DNA of 32,974 bases, taken from the NCBI RefSeq assembly GCF_900566055.1, contig NZ_UPHQ01000168.1, forward strand, positions 1 to 32,974, given 5' to 3'. This document shows positions 15,537-24,718 of this stretch, piece after piece (positions within the stretch are counted from its first letter, which is position 1; every line of letters starts with the position of its first letter). The notes under the pieces were generated by a model. It was not told where the DNA came from. It searched no databases and saw only the letters and a list, made by a program, of their open reading frames with translations. Both the position numbers and the translations under genes were made by a program. The stretch comes from Mycobacterium innocens (GTDB taxonomy: Bacteria; Actinomycetota; Actinomycetes; Mycobacteriales; Mycobacteriaceae).

Positions 15537-17380
15537 ACTGGGTGACTTCGACAGCGCAGCCGGCCTTGTGGCTGTTGATCTGCCTCCCGGCAGGCTGCGG
15601 CGCGGCACTGCTTCTCACCCGCCGCGGAGATCGGTTCGCGGCTGGGATTTCGGTAACGGTATCGGCGGTTGTGGTGGCGTTGTCGATCGTGGTGGCGATG
15701 ACTCACCCCGCTATCAGTGTCGCTTTTGTGGCTGGTGGGCAGTTCGGGCTGTCCGTCGATAGCCTGTCCGCGGTGGTGGTCCCCGCGGTCGCGATGGTCA
15801 CCCTTTTGGTCCTGATGTTCGCCGTGGCGGACATCCGCGAAGCGGCGGGCCGATTCCACGGGTTGATGCTGTTGTTCGCCTCCGCCGCCCTGCTGACCGC
15901 AACGGCCGCCACCTTGCCCGCGCTGCTGCTGGCGTGGGAGGTGATGGGGGCGGCGTCGTATGCGCTGATCGGGTTCTGGTGGCGCGATGACTTTCGGATG
16001 TCGGCCGGTCTCACCGCGTTCGTGACCACCCGCAGCGCCGACCTCGGGATGTATCTGGCTGCCGGCGCGGCGCTTGCCGGCGGCGCGGGGCTGGCGCTGG
16101 CGGACCTGTCCCAGGCGAACACACCGTGGCGCAATGTCATTGCGGTTGGGCTGTTCATCGCCGCCTTGGGCAAGGCGGCGCAGCTGCCGTTTTCGTTTTG
16201 GCTTTCGCGCGCGATGGAGGGCCCCAGCCCCGTTAGCGCACTATTGCACTCGGCGGCCATGGTGGCCATGGGCGGGTACCTGCTGCTGCGCATCCAGCCG
16301 TTACTGGCGGCCACTGGATGGGCCGCCGAGTTGGCGGCCTGGACCGGCGCCGTGACCGCGGTATTGCTGGGCGCTGTCGCGGTGGCCCAACGCGACCTCA
16401 AGCAGTTGCTCGCCGCCTCCACCGCGGCGCAGCTCGGGTTCGTGGTCATGGCAGCAGGGGTCGGTACGGTCAGCGGTGGCGCCGCGCAGCTGGTCGCGCA
16501 CGCCTTCACCAAGGCAGGGCTCTTTCTGGCCGCCGGCGCATGGCTCTCATTGCTCGGCACCAAGCGGCTTGACAAGCTGCACGGTGTGGCCCGGCGATGG
16601 CCGCTGGTCGGCTGGGGCGCCACCATCGGTGCGGCTGCTCTGGCCGGAATTGCGCCGCTATCCCTGTGGGCGACAAAGGACGCAGTGCTGACGGGCGCGC
16701 TTGACCACTCGATCGCTCTGTATGCGGTGGGGTTGGTAGCCGCAGCGCTGTCGGCGGCCTACGCGGCGAAGATTCTCGTTGCGGTATGGGGCGCGCCAGC
16801 GCCGGTCGGGGATCCAGGGTCTCCGAAGCTCAAGGCGCTCAGCACCTTTGCGCAGCTGCCGATCGTTGTGTTAGCCGCCGGCGCCGCCGTGGCGGGGGTC
16901 CTGGCATTGCCGCCCGTTGCCCCGACGCTCAGCCGTGTCCTCGACCAGCGATCGGCCGTCCACCTTGCCGTGCCGGAACTGGCCACGTCGGCGCTGTTGG
17001 CGCTTCTCGTCGTGGCTGTCGTGGTGCGGTGGGGGGTACCCGAGCCGCGATGGGCCGCCGACTGGCTTGGCCTGCAACGGGCCGCGAACGCGGTGCTCGC
17101 CCGTCCCACCATGCGCCTGGCTCATGCGCTGGCCCGGTTCGACGACGGGATTCTCGACCGGGCTGTGGACCGGATCGCCGCCGGATCGCTGGAAGCCGGC
17201 CGGTGGGCGGCGCGCATCGATGACCGCCGTGTCGATGCCGCGGTGGAATCGCTGGCGACGCGAACACGTCAGCTCGGGGCGCTGGCGCGCAAACCGCAGA
17301 CCGGCCAGCTACACCAGTACTACCTCGTCGCCGTGGTGGTGGTCGTGGCAGGCGTCCTGCTACTGATAGCGGTGAGGTGA
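15533..17380 (+). CDS. NuoL-like antiporter subunit
   Basis: A 615-residue polytopic protein, the same length as E. coli NuoL. The key ion-path residues are present: Glu136 (LLLAWEVMGAASYALIGFWW), Lys214 (ALGKAAQLPFSFWL) and His239 (PVSALLHSAAMV). A long amphipathic stretch near 480-590 followed by a last helix at 594-615 fits the lateral helix and final anchor of NuoL. GTG start overlaps the NuoK-like stop by four bases. In Complex I it pumps protons; NuoL homologues also occur in Mrp antiporters and in DabB-type inorganic-carbon uptake. Confidence 0.92.
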   Translation: MNWVTSTAQPALWLLICLPAGCGAALLLTRRGDRFAAGISVTVSAVVVALSIVVAMTHPAISVAFVAGGQFGLSVDSLSAVVVPAVAMVTLLVLMFAVADIREAAGRFHGLMLLFASAALLTATAATLPALLLAWEVMGAASYALIGFWWRDDFRMSAGLTAFVTTRSADLGMYLAAGAALAGGAGLALADLSQANTPWRNVIAVGLFIAALGKAAQLPFSFWLSRAMEGPSPVSALLHSAAMVAMGGYLLLRIQPLLAATGWAAELAAWTGAVTAVLLGAVAVAQRDLKQLLAASTAAQLGFVVMAAGVGTVSGGAAQLVAHAFTKAGLFLAAGAWLSLLGTKRLDKLHGVARRWPLVGWGATIGAAALAGIAPLSLWATKDAVLTGALDHSIALYAVGLVAAALSAAYAAKILVAVWGAPAPVGDPGSPKLKALSTFAQLPIVVLAAGAAVAGVLALPPVAPTLSRVLDQRSAVHLAVPELATSALLALLVVAVVVRWGVPEPRWAADWLGLQRAANAVLARPTMRLAHALARFDDGILDRAVDRIAAGSLEAGRWAARIDDRRVDAAVESLATRTRQLGALARKPQTGQLHQYYLVAVVVVVAGVLLLIAVR

Positions 17381-17384
17381 CCAG

Positions 17385-18875
17385 GTGCTCAGTTTGATCG
17401 TCTTTCTGCCGTTGGCCGCCGCGGTGGGTGTGCTTGCCATACCGAAGTCGGTCCAAGCCGCAGCCCGCTGGGTGTGGGTCGCCCTCACCGCTGTGGATCT
17501 GGCGCTGACGGTGCTGTTGTGGGCGCGTTATAGGGCACCGGCCCCCAACGGGCTGGCTTTCGAGGAGCGGGCCCGCTGGATCCCAGGGGTCAACAGCAGC
17601 TACCACATCGGCGTCGACGGCTTGTCTCTGCCGCTGGTGGTCATGTCGGCGGTGATCTTTTTGGGCTGCGCGCTCTATGGGCTGCGGGGTCGCGACCGGC
17701 CCAGGTCGCAGGCGGCGTTGTTCCTGTTTCTGCAGACCGTGAGCCTGGGTCTGTTCGTGGCCGCGGACCTGATCTTGTTCTTCGTGTTCTTCGACCTGTC
17801 GATCGTGGCGATGTACTTCGTGATCGCCGGATGGGGCCACGGTAGCGCCGCCCGCTCGGCGCTGAAGTTTTTCCTGTACACCTTTCTGGGTTCGCTGGCG
17901 CTGCTGGTGGGCTTCATCGGCCTCTACATCGCCGCCGATCCGCACACCTTCGACATGAACGAACTGGTCGCCACTTCCCCGCTGGCCGGTAGGCCGCTGG
18001 CCGGCGGGCTGGTCCTGGCGGCGATTCTGCTCGGTCTGGCAGTCAAGACACCCACGGTTCCGTTCCACACCTGGCTTCCCCCGGCCCACACCGACGCGCC
18101 GGCCATCGGCTCGGCAGTGCTGGCCGGGGTGTTGTTGAAGATGGGCACTTACGGGTTCGCGCGGATCGCGATGCCGATGCTGCCGCAGGCCTGGCGCGCC
18201 TGGGCGTGGGTGATCATCGCCGTCGGCGTGGTGTCGGTGCTTTACGGAGCGCTGGTTGCGTTGGCGCAGCAAAACTTCAAGCGCATGGTGGCCTATACCT
18301 CGGTGAACCACATGGGTTACATCGTGCTGGCGCTCGGCGTTGCCGGCCTGCTCTCGGGCAACACCGGTGAGGCGCGTGCGGTGGCGGTCACCGGAGCAGT
18401 CACGCAGATGGTCAGCCACGGTCTGATCACCGGGGCGCTGTTCTTGCTCGCCGGAGTGTTCTACGACCGCGCCGGCAGTTACGACATGGATTCCTACGGC
18501 GGTCTGGCTGCACCGGCCCCGAAGCTGGCTGTGCTGTTCACACTCGGCGCATTCGCCTCGTTGGGGCTGCCGGGATTCTCCGGCTTCATCGCCGAGTTTC
18601 AAATCTTCACCGGCAGCATCGCCGCCGCACCACTCACCGCGCTCGCGCTACCGGGCATCCTGATCACCGCAGCGTTGTTTCTGCGCGCCCTGCAGCGCAT
18701 CTTCACCGGCGAGACCCGTGGCCGCTCGCAGAACTTCCTGGACCTGCACCCTTCCGAAACCGGCTCGGCAGGAATGTTTCTCATGCTCTCCATCTTGATC
18801 GGCGTGCTGCCGCGCCCACTGCTGGATGTGATCGAGCCGGCGTCACGCACGCTGATCGGGCTGGTGGGGAGATAG
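17385..18875 (+). CDS. NuoM-like antiporter subunit
   Basis: A 496-residue polytopic protein of NuoM type. LAVKTPTVPFHTWLPPAHTDAP (start of it) contains Lys221, and LLKMGTYGFAR contains Lys252, both equivalent to conserved pump lysines. The helix-5 glutamate of NuoM (FFWEMMLVPMYF in E. coli) is Asp137 here (FVFFDLSIVAMYF). This is a conservative but rare change at a residue usually invariant. GTG start four bases after the NuoL-like stop. Confidence 0.92.
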   Translation: MLSLIVFLPLAAAVGVLAIPKSVQAAARWVWVALTAVDLALTVLLWARYRAPAPNGLAFEERARWIPGVNSSYHIGVDGLSLPLVVMSAVIFLGCALYGLRGRDRPRSQAALFLFLQTVSLGLFVAADLILFFVFFDLSIVAMYFVIAGWGHGSAARSALKFFLYTFLGSLALLVGFIGLYIAADPHTFDMNELVATSPLAGRPLAGGLVLAAILLGLAVKTPTVPFHTWLPPAHTDAPAIGSAVLAGVLLKMGTYGFARIAMPMLPQAWRAWAWVIIAVGVVSVLYGALVALAQQNFKRMVAYTSVNHMGYIVLALGVAGLLSGNTGEARAVAVTGAVTQMVSHGLITGALFLLAGVFYDRAGSYDMDSYGGLAAPAPKLAVLFTLGAFASLGLPGFSGFIAEFQIFTGSIAAAPLTALALPGILITAALFLRALQRIFTGETRGRSQNFLDLHPSETGSAGMFLMLSILIGVLPRPLLDVIEPASRTLIGLVGR

Positions 18876-18878
18876 CTG

Positions 18879-20285
18879 GTGAACACCGGGATGCGGCCGC
18901 TGCTGATGCTGCCGGAGATGCTGACATTCGGCGGTGGCCTGCTGGTGCTGATCGGCGGATCATTTCTGCCCCGCAAGCGTCAATGGTGGGCCCGAATCGT
19001 CGCAGCCGCAACGCTTATCGGTGTCGTCGTGGTCGCGGCGGTCGGAATGGCGGCCCCGGATCAGACCGCGTTCGAGGGAGCCTTCGCCGTCGACACCGCC
19101 ACCGCCGTGGCGCGGATCACCGCCGCGGTCGGGATCCTGATGGTTCTGACGCTAGCCGGCGACGACATCACAGCAACGGCGCGGGAAAGCGAAACCTATG
19201 CGCTGCTTCTCTTTTCGACCGCCGGCATCATGGTACTCGCCGGAACTGACGACCTGCTCGTCCTGGCCACCGGGTACCTGCTGGCCAGCATCCCGCTTTA
19301 CGGACTGATCGGACTGTTGCGGTCGGGCCTGGCGGCCGAGGCAGCGTTGAAGGCTTACCTGATCGGCGCCATGTTCGGGATCACGTTGCTGCTGGGTGTG
19401 ACCGTCCTCTACGGGATCAGCGGGGCTACCCGCTATAACGAACTCGCCGCACAATTGCGCGGCGCGCCAGCCGCGGTAGTGGCGACCGGCGTCGTGGCTG
19501 TGGTGGCAGGACTGATGTTCGAAGCAGGCGGCGTGCCCGCCCACTTCTGGGTTCCCGACGCCGCCCAAGCTGCCAATGGTGTAGCGGCCGTATTCTTGAC
19601 AACAGTGCCCAAAATCGGCGCACTGATTGCGCTGTACCGCGTGACCACCGTGCTGCCGCACACGGTTGCGTGGCCACTGCTGATCGCGATATTCGCCGTG
19701 GCGAGTATGACTTTGGGCAACTTGGCCGCCTACGGGCAGCAGGATCCTCGGCGGCTCCTGGGTTGGTCGACTGTGAGCCAAGTCGGCTACCTACTGGTGC
19801 CGATCACCGTCGCCGGCCGCAGCGAGTTTGCCCTTCCGTCGTTGCTGTTCTATCTGGTCGGATACACGCTGACCAACAGCGCCGCCTTCGCGGTGAGCAC
19901 CGCACTACCCGATCGGCGCGACCTTGACGCCTACCGTGGGCTGGCGCGAGCCCGGCCCTGGCTGGCCGGCGCGCTGGTGGTGGCCCTGCTCGGGCTAGTC
20001 GGGACCCCACCGACCGCGGTCTTCATCGGAAAACTCACCACCGCCGCCGCCGCCTGGGACGGTGATTACGCGTGGCTGGCCACAGTGGTGTTCGTCAATA
20101 GTCTTCTCAGCCTGTTCTATTACTTGCGTTGGATCGTCCCGATATTCCAGAAGTCTGAAGCCACAGACGATTTCATCACTGGCGATTGGTCCACAGCCAC
20201 CGCGATGGTCGCGGCGGGCCTAAGCCTCGGGCTCGGCATTGCAGCAGGACCGCTCTGGGACGTGCTCGCGGCAGCGCCGCGGTAA
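18879..20285 (+). CDS. NuoN-like antiporter subunit with altered ion-path residues
   Basis: A 468-residue polytopic protein of NuoN type and the last gene of the operon. By eye against E. coli NuoN, the helix-5 Glu133 position (GIELISLPL) is Leu134 (GYLLASIPL), and the helix-7 Lys217 position (FKLSLVPFHLW) is Glu215 (FEAGGVPAHFW). Lys245 (TVPKIGALIAL) is kept. Loss of the Glu-Lys pair means this channel would not pump in the standard way. GTG start three bases after the NuoM-like stop. Confidence 0.88.
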   Translation: MNTGMRPLLMLPEMLTFGGGLLVLIGGSFLPRKRQWWARIVAAATLIGVVVVAAVGMAAPDQTAFEGAFAVDTATAVARITAAVGILMVLTLAGDDITATARESETYALLLFSTAGIMVLAGTDDLLVLATGYLLASIPLYGLIGLLRSGLAAEAALKAYLIGAMFGITLLLGVTVLYGISGATRYNELAAQLRGAPAAVVATGVVAVVAGLMFEAGGVPAHFWVPDAAQAANGVAAVFLTTVPKIGALIALYRVTTVLPHTVAWPLLIAIFAVASMTLGNLAAYGQQDPRRLLGWSTVSQVGYLLVPITVAGRSEFALPSLLFYLVGYTLTNSAAFAVSTALPDRRDLDAYRGLARARPWLAGALVVALLGLVGTPPTAVFIGKLTTAAAAWDGDYAWLATVVFVNSLLSLFYYLRWIVPIFQKSEATDDFITGDWSTATAMVAAGLSLGLGIAAGPLWDVLAAAPR

Positions 20286-20302
20286 CTAATTTAATCGGAT
20301 GC

Positions 20303-20659
20303 GTGACCCTGTTGCTCAGCGGGTTCACCGTGTTCGACCTCCTAAGCCCTCAACGCTGCTCTACGACCTGACCTTCGGATTGCTGGCAATGTCAGGAATG
20401 CCCACCCGTCGTGGCGCTGGGATCGTTCGCGGTTGCGGTCTATGTCCACCGGATGCTGCCACGGTATACAGCTCACCTCGCGATCGCCGGCGCCGCAATA
20501 CACCCCTCTGCTCCTCGCAGCATTCATCGTCCATGATGGGCCGCTTTCGCTTGAGGGTTTCTCGATCACGGCAATGCCGGCTTTCCTGTTGCGTGGATTC
20601 TCGGAACTGCACTCACGATGCCACGCCCGCCTCGGCGATCAAGGAAGTCGAATTCTTAA
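20303..20659 (+). pseudogene. Frameshifted remnant of a membrane protein
   Basis: Consecutive pieces in different forward frames read like one membrane protein: VTLLLSGFTVFDLLSP, then VVALGSFAVAVYVHRML and PRYTAHLAIAGAA, then LLLAAFIVHDGPLSLEGF and SITAMPAFLL, then AWILGTALTMPRPPRRSRKS followed by TAA 20657-20659. At least three frame changes are needed, so it is broken. It may once have been the last gene of the operon before it. I do not know the family. Confidence 0.55.
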
Positions 20660-21111
20660 CCAGCCCGGCGCATTCGGAAAACGATGCCGGATCGCCTACC
20701 CACCACGCCGTACAGCTCAACCACCAAAATATCCAAGTCGCGGACACTGTCCACGACGCAGACACCCTGCTCACGCCGCCAAGCTGGTGACCCGACCCAA
20801 GATAACGATCGTCTGCTCAATTCCCGGTTCTCCTTACCGAAGCTCCCGAAGCTCTCGACTCTCCTCGGTGGAAACTCCCGGCGCTTCACCGGCGTCAATC
20901 TCGGCTTGGCGCAACCACTTGCGTAGCGTCTCCGCGATCATCCCCAACCCGCCGGCGATCGCCTTCATCGCCGCCCATTCTGAGTCGTAATCATCGCGGT
21001 GTTCGCGGACCGGCCGCACAGTCCTGGCCTTGGCGTTCTCGTCATACTTGCTCGGCATCGCGCCATCCTTCCCAACAAAGGAAGTACGCATAAAACCGGC
21101 GCCGCAATACA
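20487..21111. repeat. 16-bp direct repeat bracketing IS3 debris
   Basis: The 16 bases CCGGCGCCGCAATACA occur at 20487-20502 and again at 21096-21111. They enclose the end of the membrane-protein remnant and the IS3-type orfA remnant. The repeat is longer than an IS3 target duplication (3-5 bases). It may instead be a trace of a recombination or a duplicated end. Confidence 0.6.
20771..21058 (-). pseudogene. IS3-family orfA transposase remnant
   Basis: The frame from ATG 21058 reads MPSKYDENAKARTVRPVREH, then RDDYDSEWAAMKAIAGGLGM, AETLRKWLRQAEIDAG and STEESRELRELR, a clear IS3-family OrfA (HTH and start of the leucine zipper). It stops at 20834-20836. The expected continuation appears in two other frames as KENREL and EQTIVIL up to 20771. 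No orfB is present. It is a broken, immobile copy. Confidence 0.85.
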
Positions 21112-21117
21112 GGGGTC

Positions 21118-21183
21118 CGGGTCGCCGATCTGGTCAGCCGCCAGCCGTGGGCGGACGACGTGCCGGTCTACCGGTACCCGTAA
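21118..21183 (+). pseudogene. Orphan C-terminal coding fragment
   Basis: Directly after the second 16-bp repeat, a GC3-rich frame reads [21 protein letters not shown] and stops at 21181-21183. It looks like the true end of a protein whose body was lost when the IS3 remnant arrived. It overlaps the 3' end of the sulfotransferase gene tail to tail. The family is not recognised. Confidence 0.35.
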
Positions 21184-22274
21184 CGGTCGATAACCTCGCC
21201 CCAGTGTTGTGTGACGGTCGTTCGTTGTTCGGCGGTCAATTGGTAGGTGTTGGTTTCGTAGTCCGTCCGCTCGGCGAAATACCGGCGCAGCCGCGGCCGC
21301 AGCCGCTCGAAGTCGCCCAGTCCCAGGTGCTCGTACAGTCGGCTCAGCTGACCTTCGGGATCGGCGACCAGGTCCTCATAGCGCAGTTCGTAAAAGCGGG
21401 ACGGATCAACGAGTTTGCGTCCTTCCTCCAGCTTCCGGTACAGGTCGACGTAGGTGGACACCACCTTGTCGTCCAGCCCCGCGAACGTCGGTGGCTGCAG
21501 GGCGTGTATCCGGGTGAACGCTTTGTGAAGGTGAATGGTCGACGGGTAGACGACATACGGGTCTCGGACGATGTGGATGAACTTCGCTTGCGGAAAAACG
21601 TCCAGCAGCACCTTGATCCGGAAACTGTGGATGGGATTTTTCAGGATCACCGTCTTGCGGCGACGGAAGTACAGCTGCTGGACGAAGCGGAACAGGGTTC
21701 GTTTCCACGCTTCCAGCTCTCGCGGCGTCAATTGCTCCAAGTCCAGGTACCGCTCGTGCGTCAGCGGCCGGTTGGGGAAGGCGATGGCCAGGTACGGCGA
21801 CGGCAGTCCTTGCACGCACCAGATGAATTCGTCTTCCTGGGGGTGCTGCAAGCTCAGCTCCATGTTGTCCATGGGCCGATGCTTGGGCACCAGGAAGCCC
21901 GCCCAGGGAGCGAACCACTCGGTCAGCAGGAAATGCTGTGGCGCAAGGCATTCGTAGCCGGTAGGCGCGGTGTGGTGATCGTCGAGGATCAGCAGTTCGT
22001 GCAGCAACGTGGTGCCGGTACGCCAGTGCCCGACGATGAACACCGGCGGATCGGCGATCACCGTTTCGGCCACGCGCCTGCCGAACACGGCCTGCTGGCA
22101 AAGTCCCAGAACAGAATTCACGACGCTGAGAAACGTGTAGAGGACCGCGAAGTGCCAGCGGCTCCAGTGCACGGCGAAACGGTTATGGATCAGCAGGCGC
22201 GTCCAGGCGGAGAAATTGCAGCCGATCCACAGTGGCGCCGCCCACTCATGCCACCATGAGCGCGGCGTCTTCAT
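21168..22274 (-). CDS. stf3: Sulfotransferase, Stf3-like (sulfomenaquinone synthesis)
   Basis: PAPS-dependent sulfotransferase of 368 residues. The 5'-phosphosulfate loop is [12 protein letters not shown] (82-93), and the 3'-phosphate motif is [12 protein letters not shown] (235-246). The start ATG 22274 overlaps the TGA of the P450 gene (ATGA), so the two are translationally coupled. The same order, cyp128 then stf3, is found in M. tuberculosis (Rv2268c-Rv2267c), where Stf3 sulfates hydroxylated menaquinone to make sulfomenaquinone, a cell-envelope molecule that modulates virulence. An upstream in-frame extension over the P450 gene is rejected. Its 3' end collides with IS debris but the gene is intact. 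Confidence 0.9.
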   Translation of the reverse strand: MKTPRSWWHEWAAPLWIGCNFSAWTRLLIHNRFAVHWSRWHFAVLYTFLSVVNSVLGLCQQAVFGRRVAETVIADPPVFIVGHWRTGTTLLHELLILDDHHTAPTGYECLAPQHFLLTEWFAPWAGFLVPKHRPMDNMELSLQHPQEDEFIWCVQGLPSPYLAIAFPNRPLTHERYLDLEQLTPRELEAWKRTLFRFVQQLYFRRRKTVILKNPIHSFRIKVLLDVFPQAKFIHIVRDPYVVYPSTIHLHKAFTRIHALQPPTFAGLDDKVVSTYVDLYRKLEEGRKLVDPSRFYELRYEDLVADPEGQLSRLYEHLGLGDFERLRPRLRRYFAERTDYETNTYQLTAEQRTTVTQHWGEVIDRYGYR

Positions 22275-23695
22275 CGAGATGCGCGGGGTGTCACGGCAAC
22301 TCGGAGCCGGGTCGGGCCGCGAAGGTTGGCATTTGTCGTCCATGCCGGCGGCTCGACCACCTCTATTCGGTCGATGTTGGTGACGATCTCGCCTAGCACG
22401 GCGTGGCCCTCCATCCGCGCCAGCTGGGTCCCGGGACACAGGTGGATGCCGGAACCGAACGCAAGATGACCGGTCGGGTTGCGGTCGGCGCGAAAAACGT
22501 CCGGGTCGTCGTACTGGTGCGGGTCGCGATTGGCAGCACCCCACGCCAGCAGCACCAGCGAGCCCGCCGGGATGACCGTCCCGCCAACGGGATAGTCGAC
22601 TCGCGTTGTGCGGCAGATGTTCTGGATCGGGGACACGAAGCGAAGTTGCTCCTCGATCGCCGAGGGAATCAGATCGGGTCGGCGCGCCAGGAGCTTGAGC
22701 TGATCGGGAAACTCGGCCAGCGTGAGAAACAACGTGCTGATCATGTGCGCGGTGCTCTCATAGCCGGCAACCAGCAACAACACCGCGAAAAAGAAGAGTT
22801 CGTCATCGCTGAGGCGACCGTGCTCGGCATGCGCGGCGAGCCTGCCGAAGACGGTGTGTTCGCCCAATAGCCCGCTGGCGCGCCGCTGCGTGAAGTGTGC
22901 GCGCAATCGCCGAAAACCGGTGAAGCCCTGTGCAAGCGAAATCAGCCCGGAAGCCGACAGGGTGACGTCGGTGATCCGAGCCGCCTGTTTGGACAAACGG
23001 CAGAACATGGCCTCATCGGGTCCCGGCACGCCCAGAACGGCGGTGATGGTGCGCATCGGCAGCGGTGCGGCCACGGTGGCGACGTCCGCGGATGTCCGGG
23101 TCAGCAGTTCGGCGACCAACTCGTGGGCCAGTTGGTCGATCATCGGACGCCATGACTCCACCGCCCTGCGCGCCATACTCGGTGCCAGCTGCTTGCGCAA
23201 CCGGGTGTGTGCCGGCGGGTCAGAGGTGGGAAGGAAGGGCAGGCACCCGCGGGAAAAGGTGACTCCGCCGGTGCTGGACAACGCGTGGTGGTTGCGCGCG
23301 GCTTCGCGGACGTCGGTGTATCGACTCAGGATGTAGACGTCGCGTTTGGGGTTGTACTGGACCCGCTCGCCCGTCAGCAGCTCCCGGTAATGCGGGTAGG
23401 GGTCGGCGGCTGTCACCGGATCGAACGGATCGAAATCGGTGTGCTGGACCTGCTTTTGGGAACGATTGCCGACCAACCGCGACCGGACTTTGCCGGCGGC
23501 CCTGAGCGCGAGTCGCTTCGCGACCTTCGGGCCATAGGTCCCGACCACCCGCGTGTCGCGCCACAGCGCGTTCCCCTCGAGATCAAACCAACCGGACGAA
23601 GACCGAGTCGAGCCGTATGTGGTCGGCCCGCGGCCGGGTAAGCCACGCGCCATTGGGCATCCGCCGCGCGGCATCGCCACCTCGGAACTGGTCAT
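22271..23695 (-). CDS. cyp128: Cytochrome P450, CYP128-like (menaquinone hydroxylase)
   Basis: P450 of 474 residues, close to CYP128A1 of M. tuberculosis. I-helix AGYEST (310-315), ExxR pair E349/R352 (IEEQLRF), and heme loop [10 protein letters not shown] with ligand Cys420. Long stretches ([44 protein letters not shown]) match the CYP128 family from memory. The ATG at 23695 has GGAGG just upstream. CYP128 is thought to oxidise the isoprenoid tail of menaquinone before sulfation by Stf3, so this two-gene operon should suffice for much of sulfomenaquinone synthesis. The small gene Rv2269c found upstream in M. tuberculosis is not seen here. Confidence 0.92.
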   Translation of the reverse strand: MTSSEVAMPRGGCPMARGLPGRGPTTYGSTRSSSGWFDLEGNALWRDTRVVGTYGPKVAKRLALRAAGKVRSRLVGNRSQKQVQHTDFDPFDPVTAADPYPHYRELLTGERVQYNPKRDVYILSRYTDVREAARNHHALSSTGGVTFSRGCLPFLPTSDPPAHTRLRKQLAPSMARRAVESWRPMIDQLAHELVAELLTRTSADVATVAAPLPMRTITAVLGVPGPDEAMFCRLSKQAARITDVTLSASGLISLAQGFTGFRRLRAHFTQRRASGLLGEHTVFGRLAAHAEHGRLSDDELFFFAVLLLVAGYESTAHMISTLFLTLAEFPDQLKLLARRPDLIPSAIEEQLRFVSPIQNICRTTRVDYPVGGTVIPAGSLVLLAWGAANRDPHQYDDPDVFRADRNPTGHLAFGSGIHLCPGTQLARMEGHAVLGEIVTNIDRIEVVEPPAWTTNANLRGPTRLRVAVTPRASR

Positions 23696-23999
23696 AACCC
23701 TCCGATACCGGCATATACAGGCCGAAGCAGCTCCGGAACATTGACAGAGTAGCGTTGGGCCAGGCGGTGGGTGGCCAGTTCGGCAAACCGACACGAAGCC
23801 GAAACCGCTGGTCAGGTGCTTAGACCGACTAAATGCGAGCAGAAGACATTTCGGCGCAGACGCCACGGCGGTCCGACCGGGCAACCATGGGATCGGCGTC
23901 GTTTCTCAGCAGGGCATTTCACCGCGCCACGGCACGGGCCCTGGCTACACTCGGTCGACGTCGAGCGCCTGTCCCCCGACTTTCTCTGGGAGTTGCCCC
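23696..23999. other. Divergent promoter region, cyp128 / DUF202
   Basis: About 300 bases between divergent genes. I find no convincing small gene on either strand, although lppN and two small genes lie here in M. tuberculosis. It should hold both promoters, but I cannot pick out reliable -10 or -35 elements. Confidence 0.5.
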
Positions 24000-24389
24000 G
24001 TGGCCGATCACCACACGCCCGCCGGCACGCAGGGCGCTGACAGCCCAGCCGAGACCGAGCCCGACTACCGGTTCACCCTGGCCAACGAGCGGACGTTCCT
24101 GGCTTGGCAGCGCACCGCCCTGGGACTGCTCGCCGCGGCGGTCGCGCTGGTGCAACTCGTCCCGGAGCTGGCGATCCCCGGCGCCCGCCGGATGCTGGGT
24201 GTGGCGCTCGCGGCACTGGCAATCCTCACCAGCGGGATGGGCCTGCTGCGCTGGCGGCAGGCCGACCGCGCTATGCGCCGCGGCCTGCCGTTGCCCCGTC
24301 ACCCCACGCCCGCATACCTTGCCGTGGGTCTGGCCCTGGTCGGGATCGTCGCGCTCGGTTTGGTGATCGTCAAGGCGGTCCGGGGTTGA
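24000..24389 (+). CDS. DUF202 / YidH-family membrane protein
   Basis: A 129-residue protein with three membrane helices and the DUF202 signature [20 protein letters not shown] near residue 25-44. The family has no firmly known function. GTG start with GGGAG upstream. M. tuberculosis Rv2272 lies at the equivalent place beside cyp128, which supports orthology. The next gene overlaps its stop by four bases (TTGA), so the two are coupled and probably form a complex. Confidence 0.88.
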   Translation: MADHHTPAGTQGADSPAETEPDYRFTLANERTFLAWQRTALGLLAAAVALVQLVPELAIPGARRMLGVALAALAILTSGMGLLRWRQADRAMRRGLPLPRHPTPAYLAVGLALVGIVALGLVIVKAVRG

Positions 24390-24718
24390 GCCGGTCGGCA
24401 GCGCCGAGCGGGACATCGGATCGCGGGCTGCAGGCGGAACGGACAACGCTGGCCTGGACCCGGACGTCGTTCGCATTGCTGGTCAACGGGGTGTTGCTGA
24501 CGCTCAAGAATCTGCACGGCCACCACGGAGCGGCGGGGTTGATCCCGGCCTGCCTGGCCGCCCTTGCGGCCTCGTGCGGCTACGCGATCGCCTGGCAGCG
24601 GCAGCGAACGCTGGGCCGCCCGAGGCAGACCCGAATCACTGCCCGCCGCCAGGTCTACATCGTCGGGACGGCGGTGCTGGTGCTCATGGTCGTGACCGCG
24701 GTTGCCCAACTGCTGTAG
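24386..24718 (+). CDS. Second DUF202 membrane protein
   Basis: A 110-residue protein with three helices and DUF202-type start [20 protein letters not shown], followed by LLTLKNL. TTG start overlapping the previous stop; a GTG-less start is inferred from this overlap and from the domain beginning soon after. It matches the position of M. tuberculosis Rv2273. Its 3' end overlaps the reconstructed end of the ion-channel pseudogene on the other strand. Confidence 0.82.
   Translation: MSRSAAPSGTSDRGLQAERTTLAWTRTSFALLVNGVLLTLKNLHGHHGAAGLIPACLAALAASCGYAIAWQRQRTLGRPRQTRITARRQVYIVGTAVLVLMVVTAVAQLL

Noticed and set aside
16929..18602. 557-codon reverse open frame across the NuoL/NuoM-like genes
   Set aside because: Its residues are Arg/Gln/His/Pro-rich with no domain, and it is the GC-driven antisense of two clear membrane proteins.
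20299..20790. 163-codon open frame taken as a gene
   Set aside because: It mixes segments of a frameshifted membrane protein and has no domain; the protein-like words occur in other frames.
21030..22259. 409-codon forward open frame opposite stf3
   Set aside because: Antisense of a sulfotransferase with full PAPS motifs; no ribosome site or recognisable domain.
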